Of a stretch of DNA of 64,000 bases, positions 1 to 9,111 are shown one piece after another. The stretch covers positions 310,001 to 374,000 of the forward strand of contig CAKSAP010000001.1 of the NCBI GenBank assembly GCA_934436505.1, given 5' to 3'. Both the position numbers and the translations under genes were made by a program. This DNA comes from an uncultured Eubacteriales bacterium (GTDB taxonomy: Bacteria > Bacillota > Clostridia > Oscillospirales > Acutalibacteraceae). The notes below the pieces were generated by a model. That model saw nothing but the letters and a program-made list of their open reading frames with translations, searched no databases and was not told the DNA's origin. Position 1 is the first letter of the stretch; each line of letters opens with the position of its first letter.

Positions 1-2902
1 GTTTAACCCGACAGCTAAAAACAAGAATGCGGATCAGGCAGGCTGGCACTTTAAGGTAAGCTATACCGACGAAAACGGCAATAAGCAGACTGTTGAGAAG
101 CAGTATTACGATATAGTTTTCAAAAAAGACGGAAATACAAATGTTGCGGTGTTCACGCTCAAGGGTGGTAACAACGTCATTTGTTTCGAACATTCTCCGT
201 TGATAATTGAATACGGACAGGGCGTAGGCGACCTTCAGTACAGCACTAAAATCGAGGTCGGCGCACCCGAGATTATACTTGTCGGCGAAAAAGCTTCCGA
301 CGGCAAATACTATTACTATGCGACAAGCGGTGTTGACGAGTACGGATATATGGATCTCATCGCAAAGGAAATGACGGGTTCTCCGCTTAACTCGGCAATG
401 AATGACGTTGAGTGGGTCGGCGTCGGCAGCGGCGATGACGGCAACGGCGGAGACAATAAGTACGGCTACTATGTTATGGGCGGCGACGCAGGACAGGTAC
501 GCCGTTTCTGGAGAAACGAAAAAACGGGCAACTACTATTGGGGCGGCGACACGCTCTGGCAGTACAACCGTTATGCACATATCACGTCAAAGGGAATGCC
601 CGAGGGCGACAGCTACGAGAACATAACCGCCGAGAATTCAACTCAGGCAGAGTTCAAGTCGATATTCCGTTCTCCGCAGACTGAAATTGATTGGAACGGC
701 AGACAGATAAACTATCTTTTCAAATCACAAAAGACAAGTCTTTGGGACTATAAGTCCATCACATCAAACTACTTCACAGCGAACGTTGCAACCTCCGATT
801 CGGGCAAGGCGTTCCTGACCCTCGGCGGCGTTGTTAAATGGCGTGACGGCACGGAGGCTTACGGCGGCAACTCGGGCAGAGGTTGGGACGAAAACGATAA
901 TATGCGAGCGTGGCTTACATACGACACAAGCAACGCAAGATCCAAAAAGCTTTCGAGCCTCGGCTACAAGGAGGCTGTAGATTATGAGTATGAAAATGAT
1001 GATTCGCTCATAACCATTACCTCTGTAGGTGCGATTAAAATCGATAAAACGAACAGCAACTATATTGAAATTCAGGATCAGACTCAGTGGAACAGCAAGG
1101 TTTATCCGAGCAAGTCCTATACACTTTATTGCGGTCGAATTCCTGCCGTTATCGACGTTTGGGGCTGGAAAACTGCTACGATTGGTTGGAAGGGATATAT
1201 TCCGCTTGCGACGTTGGGCGTTGCGTACAGCTCGAACAACATATATACTCCGTCGGGCATCTTAAACCCGGGCGGAACGGGAGCTTGGTATCCGACAGGA
1301 CTTTTCGGAGACTCAAAGGCATCGAGCACAAAGCTTGATGCTGAAATATTCAAATCCTTGAAGTATGAGGACCTTTTGAACTTCTTTACCTCGGAAAATC
1401 CGTATAAGGACATTGTTTATCCGAGGTCAACGAAAAAGAACACGCCTGCATACTACACTGCTGTTAACGGAAGCGGCGGTCAGGCATTGGGCGAGCAGGG
1501 TAATAAGTATTACCTTACCGCAGGAGAGGAAATCGACATTACAATCGGTTATCTTTCGCATCCGTTTGCAATCGGACTTGAAAATCCGTCAACATGGGTA
1601 ATTACGGGCTTGACCGGCTCTGACTACTATTTCTACAAGTTTAACGGAACAGGCGGCAAATACGACCACTCGTTCCAGTCGGCAGGACTTCGAGATAACG
1701 TAACAATGCTCGATATTGACAGCTATCACGACGATATTACGGGCAACAATATTTCTGTTGCGGTCGGCTACACGTTGGGCTACCTTTTCTCCGACTACAG
1801 CTGGGCAACACGTGTAAACGACATTTCAAATATGGGTGTTGTATATATCAGAGGCTCGGGCGACGGCAGCGACAGCGATACGGCAGGCTCTATGGAGTCG
1901 GGTAAGGGCTGGTCGCTTAAAAAGGAAACCAACGTATTCCATCAGTTCTACGGAACAGACCAATATCAGGACGGCTCGGGCAATATGACTGCATTGGGCT
2001 GGGATACCTCGTATCACAGGTCGTTCTTCGGAATTTCAAACAGTGACTCTACACCGCCGTCAGGCTTTACTGCTCCGAATATCATTCCGGGCACAAAGCT
2101 GTACGGTACAAATACGCACCCGATGAACCAGACTCAATGTACAACGGTACGTTGGGGACTTACATGGGATGCAAAGCCGCAGTTTATGTGGGGCACGGAC
2201 AACGGCTCGCTGTTCAGCTGGGGCTACGACTACGAAACCCCGACAAATTCAAAGATAACTGCGGTTACAAAGGAATTTGAAAGCTATATGTGGGCTGACA
2301 GAATCGGCGCAGCAGGCGGACCGACAAACAGAAAGCTCAAAGACGACGGCGACCGTGTACAGTTCTATGATTACACAAGTAAAAAGAACAATACGTCGGA
2401 TGCATACGGCTTCGTGTCCGTATTAAGCGGAATAACCGACGTTGAGTATGCGGACGATTATTGGGTAGCGGTAGGCACGCAAAGCGGAAAAGCTCCCGAA
2501 ACCTATTGCGCTTCGCAGTATTGCTATTCGGGCAACGGCAAGGCAGGCTCGTACATCAACGTCAAATACTGCTACAGTGAGGAAAAACATCTCTACGCTT
2601 GGAAAGCGATTAAGATAGCTGATGACACCAACATAAACTTCATTTCGATTACCTATTCCGAGGGCTTATGGTATCTTACCGGCTACAAGGATGAAAACGG
2701 TAACGGCAAAAACGATGCCGAAGAAAAGGCATATATTTACTACACGAAAGACCCGTCGGACGCAGGCGCATGGAAGCGTGTAAAAACGCAGGGTGCTGAC
2801 GGCAAATACACGGACGACACCACGGCGGTATTCTTCGACGCAAGCGGCAACAAGAGAGATCTTGACCTTACGGGCGTAAACGCAATGGCATCTCAGGGAT
2901 AA
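1..2902 (+). CDS. Very large secreted protein of pilus-like locus, 3' part only
   Basis: Partial at the 5' end: the reading frame is open from base 2, and the first start-like codon (GTG at 149) has no ribosome site, so the true start lies upstream of the window. The visible 967 residues are rich in Gly, Tyr, Trp, Asn and Asp with no membrane segment, as in secreted adhesin-type proteins. Near the end are short repeats of the kind 'YADDYWVAVG ... YYTKDPSDAGAWKRV', resembling blades of sialidase/propeller-like repeats in secreted proteins. Stop TAA is 23 nt before a prepilin gene, so it is probably the last long gene of a pilus operon and could be a pilus-associated adhesin or tip protein. That role is inferred from position only; no family was recognised with confidence. 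Confidence 0.75.
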   Translation, partial: FNPTAKNKNADQAGWHFKVSYTDENGNKQTVEKQYYDIVFKKDGNTNVAVFTLKGGNNVICFEHSPLIIEYGQGVGDLQYSTKIEVGAPEIILVGEKASDGKYYYYATSGVDEYGYMDLIAKEMTGSPLNSAMNDVEWVGVGSGDDGNGGDNKYGYYVMGGDAGQVRRFWRNEKTGNYYWGGDTLWQYNRYAHITSKGMPEGDSYENITAENSTQAEFKSIFRSPQTEIDWNGRQINYLFKSQKTSLWDYKSITSNYFTANVATSDSGKAFLTLGGVVKWRDGTEAYGGNSGRGWDENDNMRAWLTYDTSNARSKKLSSLGYKEAVDYEYENDDSLITITSVGAIKIDKTNSNYIEIQDQTQWNSKVYPSKSYTLYCGRIPAVIDVWGWKTATIGWKGYIPLATLGVAYSSNNIYTPSGILNPGGTGAWYPTGLFGDSKASSTKLDAEIFKSLKYEDLLNFFTSENPYKDIVYPRSTKKNTPAYYTAVNGSGGQALGEQGNKYYLTAGEEIDITIGYLSHPFAIGLENPSTWVITGLTGSDYYFYKFNGTGGKYDHSFQSAGLRDNVTMLDIDSYHDDITGNNISVAVGYTLGYLFSDYSWATRVNDISNMGVVYIRGSGDGSDSDTAGSMESGKGWSLKKETNVFHQFYGTDQYQDGSGNMTALGWDTSYHRSFFGISNSDSTPPSGFTAPNIIPGTKLYGTNTHPMNQTQCTTVRWGLTWDAKPQFMWGTDNGSLFSWGYDYETPTNSKITAVTKEFESYMWADRIGAAGGPTNRKLKDDGDRVQFYDYTSKKNNTSDAYGFVSVLSGITDVEYADDYWVAVGTQSGKAPETYCASQYCYSGNGKAGSYINVKYCYSEEKHLYAWKAIKIADDTNINFISITYSEGLWYLTGYKDENGNGKNDAEEKAYIYYTKDPSDAGAWKRVKTQGADGKYTDDTTAVFFDASGNKRDLDLTGVNAMASQG

Positions 2903-2925
2903 AACGGAGAAAGGGCGGCAAGGCT

Positions 2926-4107
2926 ATGTTTAAGTTGATAAACAAAACAAAACATGACAGGCGAGGCTTTACCCTCGCAGAGCTTATAGTGGCTATCGCA
3001 GTTATGGCACTTGTTATGGGCTTGGTCGCTCAGCTCTTCGGCACGATATACAAGCGTTATGATATGGTCGAAAAGCAGTTTAAGCTTCAAGCACAGGTTG
3101 AATATGTTGTCGCACAGTTCCAAGAGGATGCGACAAAGACCTCGCTTTCGACTGCGACAAAGGTTGACATTTTCTATGAGGACCCTGCAACGGTTGAGGC
3201 AAATCAGATATTAGCCTCCTGCCCCGAGCTTGGCACATTCACGGAGAATGCCGACGGCACGATTACCTTCCAGAAGCCTACAAATCAATATACCTATTAT
3301 TTTACATACAAGGGATATTTCTATGGGCTTGCACCTATTCATCTGATTGATGAGGATAACAAGGTAACGATTAAGTCGAACGCTATCGCATACAAATTTT
3401 ATTATCAGTTTGACAATCCGTTGAAGCTTGACGTTAAGTTCAGCGTGGGCGTTGATGCGTTCCAATGGGACACGACCGAAAACAAGGAAATGGAAAACCC
3501 GACGGACGCTTCGGGCAATGCGCTCAAGCATAAATACCTTGACAGCGGTATTTCAGTAGCGGTTAAGAGCAACCGTGAATATTTGCCTGCGAAATATGAC
3601 TTGAACTCGTCATTTTCGTTCGACAATATGAAAACCAACGGTCAGCTTGTCAACTGCAACAATGAAAGCGGCTACTATTTCACAAGCGAATACACGGCAG
3701 GCTGGGACTCGGGAACGGACACCGAGGGCTACCCGTCGGATAGACAGGAAGCGGATAAAACATATCCGAATTCCAAACGCTCGGGCAACGTTATAAGATT
3801 TATTTCCTATAATGACTCGATAGGCGGTGCGCTTGATGCCGATACGGGAACAACCGAGACAGCGTTTACCTGCGGTACAAGATGGCTTATGGCAGGTACG
3901 GATATGGAAAGCGGAGTTGTCAAAACGCTTCGTGATTTCAGAGACAACACGCTTAAAGGCACATATCTCGGCGATATTATCATTGACAAGTATTATAACG
4001 AGTGGTCGCCTGCAATAATCAAAATCGGCTCAAGGAATGAGACGTTGAAGAATATCGGCAGGACGGTTGTTACCGATATGGCTATATTTATTGCAATGAC
4101 AAAGTGA
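2926..4107 (+). CDS. Large minor prepilin (PilW/PulJ-like)
   Basis: 393 residues. The N-terminus is a class III/type IV prepilin signal: a basic leader, then RRG|FTLAELIVA with the conserved Glu at mature position 5, followed by a ~20-residue hydrophobic helix. The remaining ~340 residues are a polar globular domain. This is much larger than a major pilin, as in PilW/PulJ-type minor pseudopilins that prime the pilus tip. Processing would be by the prepilin peptidase encoded at 8215. Start ATG 2926 follows GGAGAAAGG with 9 nt spacing. It follows the giant secreted protein by 23 nt, so co-transcription is likely; the stop codon abuts a strong promoter for the next gene. Confidence 0.85.
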   Translation: MFKLINKTKHDRRGFTLAELIVAIAVMALVMGLVAQLFGTIYKRYDMVEKQFKLQAQVEYVVAQFQEDATKTSLSTATKVDIFYEDPATVEANQILASCPELGTFTENADGTITFQKPTNQYTYYFTYKGYFYGLAPIHLIDEDNKVTIKSNAIAYKFYYQFDNPLKLDVKFSVGVDAFQWDTTENKEMENPTDASGNALKHKYLDSGISVAVKSNREYLPAKYDLNSSFSFDNMKTNGQLVNCNNESGYYFTSEYTAGWDSGTDTEGYPSDRQEADKTYPNSKRSGNVIRFISYNDSIGGALDADTGTTETAFTCGTRWLMAGTDMESGVVKTLRDFRDNTLKGTYLGDIIIDKYYNEWSPAIIKIGSRNETLKNIGRTVVTDMAIFIAMTK

Positions 4108-4136
4108 TTGACAAAAAATAAAATATAGGATATACT
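4108..4136 (+). promoter_or_regulatory. Sigma-A promoter for first small prepilin
   Basis: TTGACA (4108-4113), 17-nt spacer, TATACT (4131-4136). It begins one base after the stop codon of the upstream minor prepilin, giving the small prepilin its own transcript with a leader of about 60 nt. Confidence 0.8.
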
Positions 4137-4204
4137 TAAAACAGTTACGGAACATTCACGCACAATTCCCTGAAAAATCACGAGACTGTATGGGGGTATG
4201 TCTT

Positions 4205-4624
4205 ATGAAGAGCAAAAAGGGTTTTACACTTGTTGAGCTGATGATTGTCATTGTAATTATGGGCGTTTTGGTCGCTGTGGCAGTCCCTGTTTTCGGACTT
4301 GTTACAAAGAATGCGGAGAAAAAGACCTGCGGCGCAAATATGGATATTATCGCAAAGGGAGCGCAGCAATGTGCCTTGACCGACACCGATTCGGGTGCAA
4401 AGGTCATTTTCAGGAACGACGGCACAACCACGGTTGACATCAGAACGCAGGAGGACGCAAGGCAGGCGTTTACGGACGCATATCTTGCTTGCTTTGAGGA
4501 CGGAAAGTTTCCGCTTTGTCCCACCGAGGGCGGATATTACACTGTAACGCTCTCCGAAAACGGAAAATATGTAAATGTGGAGTGTAAAAACAGCGGCTCG
4601 GGTGTAGCTCACGGTGCAAAATAA
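4205..4624 (+). CDS. Type IV prepilin, small, first copy
   Basis: 139 residues from ATG 4205, preferred over the in-frame ATG at 4190 because a GGGGG ribosome site lies 8 nt upstream of 4205. Prepilin signature SKKG|FTLVELMIVIVIMG with Glu5, then a hydrophobic helix continuing into an amphipathic spine, 'VTKNAEKKTC', and a short C-terminal domain with several Cys (a disulfide loop as in type IV pilins is plausible). It is a close paralogue of the next gene in its first ~50 residues but differs in the globular domain. Likely a pilus subunit exported, trimmed and N-methylated by the peptidase at 8215. It has its own strong promoter. Confidence 0.9.
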   Translation: MKSKKGFTLVELMIVIVIMGVLVAVAVPVFGLVTKNAEKKTCGANMDIIAKGAQQCALTDTDSGAKVIFRNDGTTTVDIRTQEDARQAFTDAYLACFEDGKFPLCPTEGGYYTVTLSENGKYVNVECKNSGSGVAHGAK

Positions 4625-4665
4625 TACAAATTTACAATTTATTGTAAATATTTTATAAAAAAGAC

Positions 4666-4694
4666 TTTACAAACTGTTTTTTTTAGTTTATAAT
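4666..4694 (+). promoter_or_regulatory. Strong sigma-A promoter for second small prepilin
   Basis: TTTACA (4666-4671), 17-nt spacer, perfect TATAAT (4689-4694). The transcript would carry a ~100-nt leader containing an imperfect hairpin (GTTACGG at 4705-4711 with CCGTTAAC at 4719-4726). The bases GTTACGGAA just after the promoter also occur at 4144-4152 after the promoter of the preceding prepilin gene. Confidence 0.8.
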
Positions 4695-4799
4695 ACAGAT
4701 AAAGGTTACGGAAATTTCCCGTTAACTTTTTTGGTTCGGTATTCTGGGCAACCCACCCATTATATAATTATTCTAATATGAAAAAGGGAGAAATTTATC

Positions 4800-5237
4800 A
4801 TGAGAAAACTTATGAGTAAAAAAGGTTTCACACTCGTTGAATTGATGATCGTTATTGTTATCATGGGTATCCTTGTTGCAGTAGCTATCCCGGTTTACGG
4901 TGCTGTTACAAAGAACGCAGAGGCTAAGACATGTAAGTCAAATATGAGCAGCATTAAGTCAACTGCTTCAACATGGCAGATGACAGGCGGAACTGACGGC
5001 GGTCAGATTTCTCTTGCTGATGGTGCCTCAATCGACCTCGCTGCTAACCAAAGCTTTAAGAATCAGTTTGACGGCGGTAAGCTTCCGCAGTGCCCCGTTG
5101 CTAAAGATGACGCTGCACTTTCAGGCGCAGCAAAGGATTACACAGCTGTAATGGCTAAGGACGGTAACGGTCAGATTTCTACAACAGTTACATGCCCTGA
5201 AGTAGCTAAGGGTTACGACAAGCACGTAGCTGACTAA
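4800..5237 (+). CDS. Type IV major-type prepilin, second copy
   Basis: 145 residues. Leader MRKLMSKKG|FTLVELMIVIV with Glu5, then the long N-terminal helix and a 95-residue head with Cys in 'KTCKSNM', 'QCPVAKDD' and 'TCPEVAKG'. The isolated position between its own consensus promoter and a strong terminator, and a clean AAAGGGAG ribosome site, suggest a highly expressed single-gene unit, so this is the best candidate for the major pilin. The head differs from the first copy: lower charge and many Ala, Gly and Asp. Function as pilin is established for the family; which of the two forms the fibre is inference. Confidence 0.9.
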   Translation: MRKLMSKKGFTLVELMIVIVIMGILVAVAIPVYGAVTKNAEAKTCKSNMSSIKSTASTWQMTGGTDGGQISLADGASIDLAANQSFKNQFDGGKLPQCPVAKDDAALSGAAKDYTAVMAKDGNGQISTTVTCPEVAKGYDKHVAD

Positions 5238-5269
5238 TTGAATAAAATCAATTTAGCGGATTAACATTA

Positions 5270-5304
5270 AATAAGCAAAGGCGAAAGCCTTTGCTTATTT
5301 TTTT
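5270..5304 (+). terminator. Rho-independent terminator after prepilin
   Basis: Hairpin AAGCAAAGGC-GAAA-GCCTTTGCTT followed by a run of T (5298-5304). GAAA tetraloop and perfect 10-bp stem. Confidence 0.92.
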
Positions 5305-5336
5305 ACCTAAGGCACGCCAAAATTTCACGGCTTTCC

Positions 5337-5365
5337 TTGTAAACGGCTGTCGGTTAGTGTATAAT
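5337..5365 (+). promoter_or_regulatory. Sigma-A promoter for yfhO-pilD
   Basis: TTGTAA (5337-5342), 17-nt spacer, TATAAT (5360-5365); 43 bases before the TTG start at 5408. Confidence 0.7.
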
Positions 5366-5407
5366 TATAGCTGTATATAACTTTATATTCCGGAAAGGAA
5401 GATTTCG

Positions 5408-8212
5408 TTGGAGATTTCTCATAACAAAAAGAATAAATTTATATTTCCTTTAATTTCTGCATTCGCCGCCGTGGTGCTTTTCCTGGTGTTCTGCGCCTTT
5501 TCAAAGATTGCACCGTTCGGCGATTATACCATTCTTCGTAACGACGGCTTGGGGCAGTATGCGCCGTTCCTTGCTGAATATATCGAGAGGCTTAAAAGCG
5601 GCGGCTCTCTGTTCTATTCATGGAATACGGGGCTTGGCTCAAATGAATTTGCAAGCATATGCTACTATCTTTTAAGCCCGTTCAACCTGCTTGCACTGCC
5701 GTTTAACAGCTCAAATATCGACAGCGCAATGCTCTTGATAATTACGGTCAAGACGGCTTTGATTGCGGCTTCGTTCTCGGTATTTCTCCAAAATAAGTTT
5801 GAAATTCAGAATATAACCGTAAGCGTATTTTCGCTCATTTATACCTTCAGCGGCTTTTACCTCGCCTACTATTACAACACAATGTGGCTTGACGCTCTTA
5901 TTACCTTGCCGCTTATCGCCCTCGGCATTGAAAATATCGTCAAGGGAAAAAAGGCTACGCTCTATTTCTTTGCACTTGCATATACGATTTTCGTGAACTT
6001 CTACATAGCGTATATGATTTGCATTTTCTGCGTGCTCTACTTCTTCCTGCTCGTCTTTTCGCAGGACATCAGCAAAAACAAGGAAGAAAAACAGGATGAG
6101 CCGATTTTCCCCGTTATGCTGAAATTCGGCACAGCCTCGCTTTTTGCAGGTCTTGTTTCGGCGGTTGTAATTATCCCCGTGCTTTACGCCCTTAAAAACA
6201 CCGCCGCAAAGAGTGATTTTGACACGACGGACTTTTTCTTCAACATTCTTGACTTCCTTTCTTATCATACAGACGGAATGAATATAGGCTTTATAGAAGA
6301 AACAGCGAAAACTGCACCGTATCTTATGAGCAGTATGCTCACAATGATACTTTTCCCGTTGTTCTTTACCTCGAAGAAAATAAAACCGAACGAAAAGGTC
6401 GCTACGGCTGTTGTTACCGTGCTTTTCTTCCTCTCAATGCAAATTCCGAAGCTCAATTATTTTTGGCACGGACTCAACGCTCCGTCAGGACTTCCTTACA
6501 GATTTTCATTCCTCTATCTTTTCCTGATAATCACGGTTGCGTTCAAGACCCTTTTGAATATCGACAGCGTTCCGAAATGGGCGTTTGTACTTCCCGTTGC
6601 CCTTGTCGGCGCTTCGGTAGGTTACGCTAAATTTTCGCAGTTCTCCGACCACTTTATAACCTACGGACTTGTTTTGAGTGCGGTGGCGGCTGCCGTGTAT
6701 CTTGTAATTTTGCTTATCGCAAAAAATAAAGACGGCTTTAAGCGTGTACTTCCGATTTTACTGTGCGTTTTGATTGTCGCAGAGCTTTGCCTTTCAAACA
6801 CGAAAACCATAAAGACTTCGGGAGACGTTCACAATACACATTATTCAGACCGTGAAGCAGTTCAGCAGGCAAAGGAAATTATAGAAGCAAATGCAGACGG
6901 CTTTTACCGTATGGAAATAAGCAACAACAAGAAAGTCAATAATTTCCCTGCACTTTATAACTACAACGGAATTTCAACATTTTCCTCAATGACCGATACA
7001 AATCTTGCGCTTACGCAGTATTGCCTCGGCGTTGACGCTAACAGGCAAAATGCGTACAAGTATTCGCCGCAAACGCCCATATATAATGCAATGCATTCGC
7101 TTGACTATGTGTTTGACAATGTGGGACTTATAGGCGAGGACAACCCGTATTATGAAAAAATCGGCGATGTTGACGGCAAGGGTATATACAAGGTAAAATA
7201 TGCGCTTCCGCTTGCATACTGTGCAGATTCGACGGTTACCAAATGGGACCCGTACATATATCAGCCGTCGTATTCGCAGACGGGCTTTTGGTATAACGCA
7301 ACGGGCGTAGGAAATGTGTTCGACTATGCACAGCTTGACTCGATTGAATACAGCAGCTGCGAGGCGGTTGACAGCGGAACAGTAAACAAATATTACGCTA
7401 AGCTTAATGAGGAAAACGAGGACGAGCACGCTCACGTTCATGAGGACGGCGAGGTGCACGAGGACGGCTACAACGCTCTCACGACCATTATTGAAACCGT
7501 CGGCGGCGTTTATCCTTTTAAGGCAACCGCAAACGATTTTTCAATCAAGTTTAACTATACCGTTCAAAAGGACGGCGAATTGTTTATGCTTGCCACAAGC
7601 GGCTGCTTGCAGAAAATGACAGTTAGCTTTGCAGGCGAAGCAAGCGAATATGACATAATAGACAGAAAGCTTTACGACGTCGGATATTATCACGCAGGCG
7701 ACGTCGTTGAGGTTACGGTACATGATGCCGACAGAGATATTTCGGAATTCGATGCGGATAAGCCGCTTACGGACTCCGTTCAGATGTCCGCAATGACCGT
7801 TGACAACGAAGCGTTTATGAACGGCTACAAGCATATTCTTGAAAACGGCACGCTCAAAATCGACGAGTTCAAGGACTCATATATCAAGGGCACGGTCAAC
7901 GCTTCAAAGGACGGCGTTATGGTCGCTTCAATGCCCTATGACGAGGGTTGGACGGTTACGGTTGACGGCGAGGCGGTCGAGCTTATCAAAAATGAAAGCC
8001 ATATGATGATGTTCAACATTTCACAGGGCGAGCACAACGTCGAAATGAAATATTTTCCACAGGGACTTAAAGAGGGTATTTTCGTTTCCGTCGCTTCGAT
8101 TTTGGCACTTGCGCTTGTGATGCTGCTTTCAAAGGTTCGCAAAATGAAAGCCGAGGTTTTGGTTCAGGAGGAAGCGGAAAAAACCGCAAATGCTCCCGAA
8201 AAGGATGATTGA
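5408..8212 (+). CDS. YfhO family multi-spanning membrane protein
   Basis: 934 residues. YfhO family (putative GT-C type lipid-linked sugar transferases; B. subtilis YfhO is implicated in lipoteichoic acid glycosylation). The family hallmark near the N-terminus is present: 'GDYTILRNDGLGQYAPF' around residue 38, then 'SWNTGLGSNEF' and about a dozen membrane helices to residue ~480, a large extracytoplasmic C-terminal domain, and a last helix near residue 900. The start is TTG 5408, six bases after GGAAAGGAAG. An acidic/His-rich loop lies at about residues 667-688. It ends two bases before the prepilin peptidase start, so the two are probably translated together. This hints at glycosylation of pili or another surface polymer; the substrate is unknown. 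Confidence 0.85.
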   Translation: MEISHNKKNKFIFPLISAFAAVVLFLVFCAFSKIAPFGDYTILRNDGLGQYAPFLAEYIERLKSGGSLFYSWNTGLGSNEFASICYYLLSPFNLLALPFNSSNIDSAMLLIITVKTALIAASFSVFLQNKFEIQNITVSVFSLIYTFSGFYLAYYYNTMWLDALITLPLIALGIENIVKGKKATLYFFALAYTIFVNFYIAYMICIFCVLYFFLLVFSQDISKNKEEKQDEPIFPVMLKFGTASLFAGLVSAVVIIPVLYALKNTAAKSDFDTTDFFFNILDFLSYHTDGMNIGFIEETAKTAPYLMSSMLTMILFPLFFTSKKIKPNEKVATAVVTVLFFLSMQIPKLNYFWHGLNAPSGLPYRFSFLYLFLIITVAFKTLLNIDSVPKWAFVLPVALVGASVGYAKFSQFSDHFITYGLVLSAVAAAVYLVILLIAKNKDGFKRVLPILLCVLIVAELCLSNTKTIKTSGDVHNTHYSDREAVQQAKEIIEANADGFYRMEISNNKKVNNFPALYNYNGISTFSSMTDTNLALTQYCLGVDANRQNAYKYSPQTPIYNAMHSLDYVFDNVGLIGEDNPYYEKIGDVDGKGIYKVKYALPLAYCADSTVTKWDPYIYQPSYSQTGFWYNATGVGNVFDYAQLDSIEYSSCEAVDSGTVNKYYAKLNEENEDEHAHVHEDGEVHEDGYNALTTIIETVGGVYPFKATANDFSIKFNYTVQKDGELFMLATSGCLQKMTVSFAGEASEYDIIDRKLYDVGYYHAGDVVEVTVHDADRDISEFDADKPLTDSVQMSAMTVDNEAFMNGYKHILENGTLKIDEFKDSYIKGTVNASKDGVMVASMPYDEGWTVTVDGEAVELIKNESHMMMFNISQGEHNVEMKYFPQGLKEGIFVSVASILALALVMLLSKVRKMKAEVLVQEEAEKTANAPEKDD

Positions 8213-8214
8213 TT

Positions 8215-9024
8215 ATGGATTACGATACTTTTTTACTTGTGATGAAAATATACTTTTCGGTGTGCGTGTTTATTGTCGGAATATGTATCGGCAGCTTTTT
8301 GAACGTGCTCATTTACCGTATTCCGCTCGGTATGGACTTCAAAAAAGGCTCGTCGATTTGCACCACGTGCAAGCATCCGCTTAAATGGTACGATTTGTTT
8401 CCGCTTTTCAGTTGGATTTTCCTCGGCGGAAAATGCCGCTACTGCAAGGCGAAAATTTCCCCGATTTATCCGATTGTCGAAAGCGTTACGGGCATTTTGT
8501 TCGTGATGTCGTTCGTGTTCGGCTGCGGCTGCGATTTCAAGCTTCGGCTTTTAGGCTATTTTATGATTTGCGCCGCACTTGTCGTTGTTTTTTGCATTGA
8601 CTGGAAGCATATGTTTATTCCCGACTCAATGTGGATTACCATTCTTTTAGGCGGAATTGTCATTTATATCGACTCGATTATCGAAAACGGCTTTGATAAA
8701 AATGAGCTTATCGGCAGGATTGTGGGATTTTTCCTTGTAAGCGGTCTGTTCTTGCTCGTTTCGTACATTAAACCCGATTCAATGGGCGGCGGCGATATAA
8801 AGCTTATGGCGGCGGCAGGCTTTGCGCTCGGTTGGAAAAATGTCTTGCTTGCGCTGTTGGTTTCAGGCTTTACGGGCACGCTGTATCTGATTTTTTCAAA
8901 CACTCTCAAAAAAGAGAATATGAAAAAGGAAGTCCCGTTCGGTCCGCACCTCGCAGTCGGTATTTTCGTTGCGCTGATGTTCGGAAATCAAATGATAAAT
9001 TGGTACACGGGCTTGTGGAGTTAA
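8215..9024 (+). CDS. pilD: Prepilin peptidase/N-methyltransferase (A24 family)
   Basis: 269 residues from ATG 8215 (a TTG at 8209 is possible, but AAGGATGA is well spaced for 8215). It cleaves the leader before the +1 Phe of prepilins and, where the N-terminal domain is active, methylates the new N-terminus. It has the 'GSFLNVLIYRIP' signature in the first helix, the two CxxC zinc pairs of bifunctional PilD/ComC (CTTC near residue 49, CRYC near 73), and the two catalytic aspartates, in 'CIDWKHMFIPD' and 'GGGDIKLM' (~191). Eight membrane helices are expected. Its substrates are surely the three prepilins at 2926-5237. Confidence 0.95.
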   Translation: MDYDTFLLVMKIYFSVCVFIVGICIGSFLNVLIYRIPLGMDFKKGSSICTTCKHPLKWYDLFPLFSWIFLGGKCRYCKAKISPIYPIVESVTGILFVMSFVFGCGCDFKLRLLGYFMICAALVVVFCIDWKHMFIPDSMWITILLGGIVIYIDSIIENGFDKNELIGRIVGFFLVSGLFLLVSYIKPDSMGGGDIKLMAAAGFALGWKNVLLALLVSGFTGTLYLIFSNTLKKENMKKEVPFGPHLAVGIFVALMFGNQMINWYTGLWS

Positions 9025-9028
9025 ATTT

Positions 9029-9057
9029 TAAGGGCTGTAAAATTTACAGTCCTTTTT
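9029..9057 (+). terminator. Rho-independent terminator after pilD
   Basis: Stem AAGGG-CTGTAAA with TTTACAG-TCCTT around a one-base centre, then TTTTT. Clean T-tract. Confidence 0.8.
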
Positions 9058-9059
9058 GT

Positions 9060-9088
9060 TTGCCTTATCGGGCGTTATATGTTAAAAT
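9060..9088 (+). promoter_or_regulatory. Sigma-A promoter for rlmCD
   Basis: TTGCCT (9060-9065), 17-nt spacer, TAAAAT (9083-9088), 24 bases before the start. Confidence 0.6.
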
Positions 9089-9111
9089 TATCTGTGAATT
9101 GAGGTGAGGCT

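Noticed and set aside
149..151. GTG as true start of the first gene.
   Set aside because: The frame is open with similar protein composition from base 2 and there is no ribosome site before 149.
4141..4204. Possible c-di-GMP (GEMM) riboswitch before the first small prepilin, because of TTCACGCACAA.
   Set aside because: The rest of the GEMM core (GCAAACC, the GGGACGCAAAGC-type region and second stem) is not present in the ~60-base leader.
8209..8214. TTG 8209 as start of the prepilin peptidase.
   Set aside because: ATG 8215 is in frame two codons later and has the better ribosome spacing.
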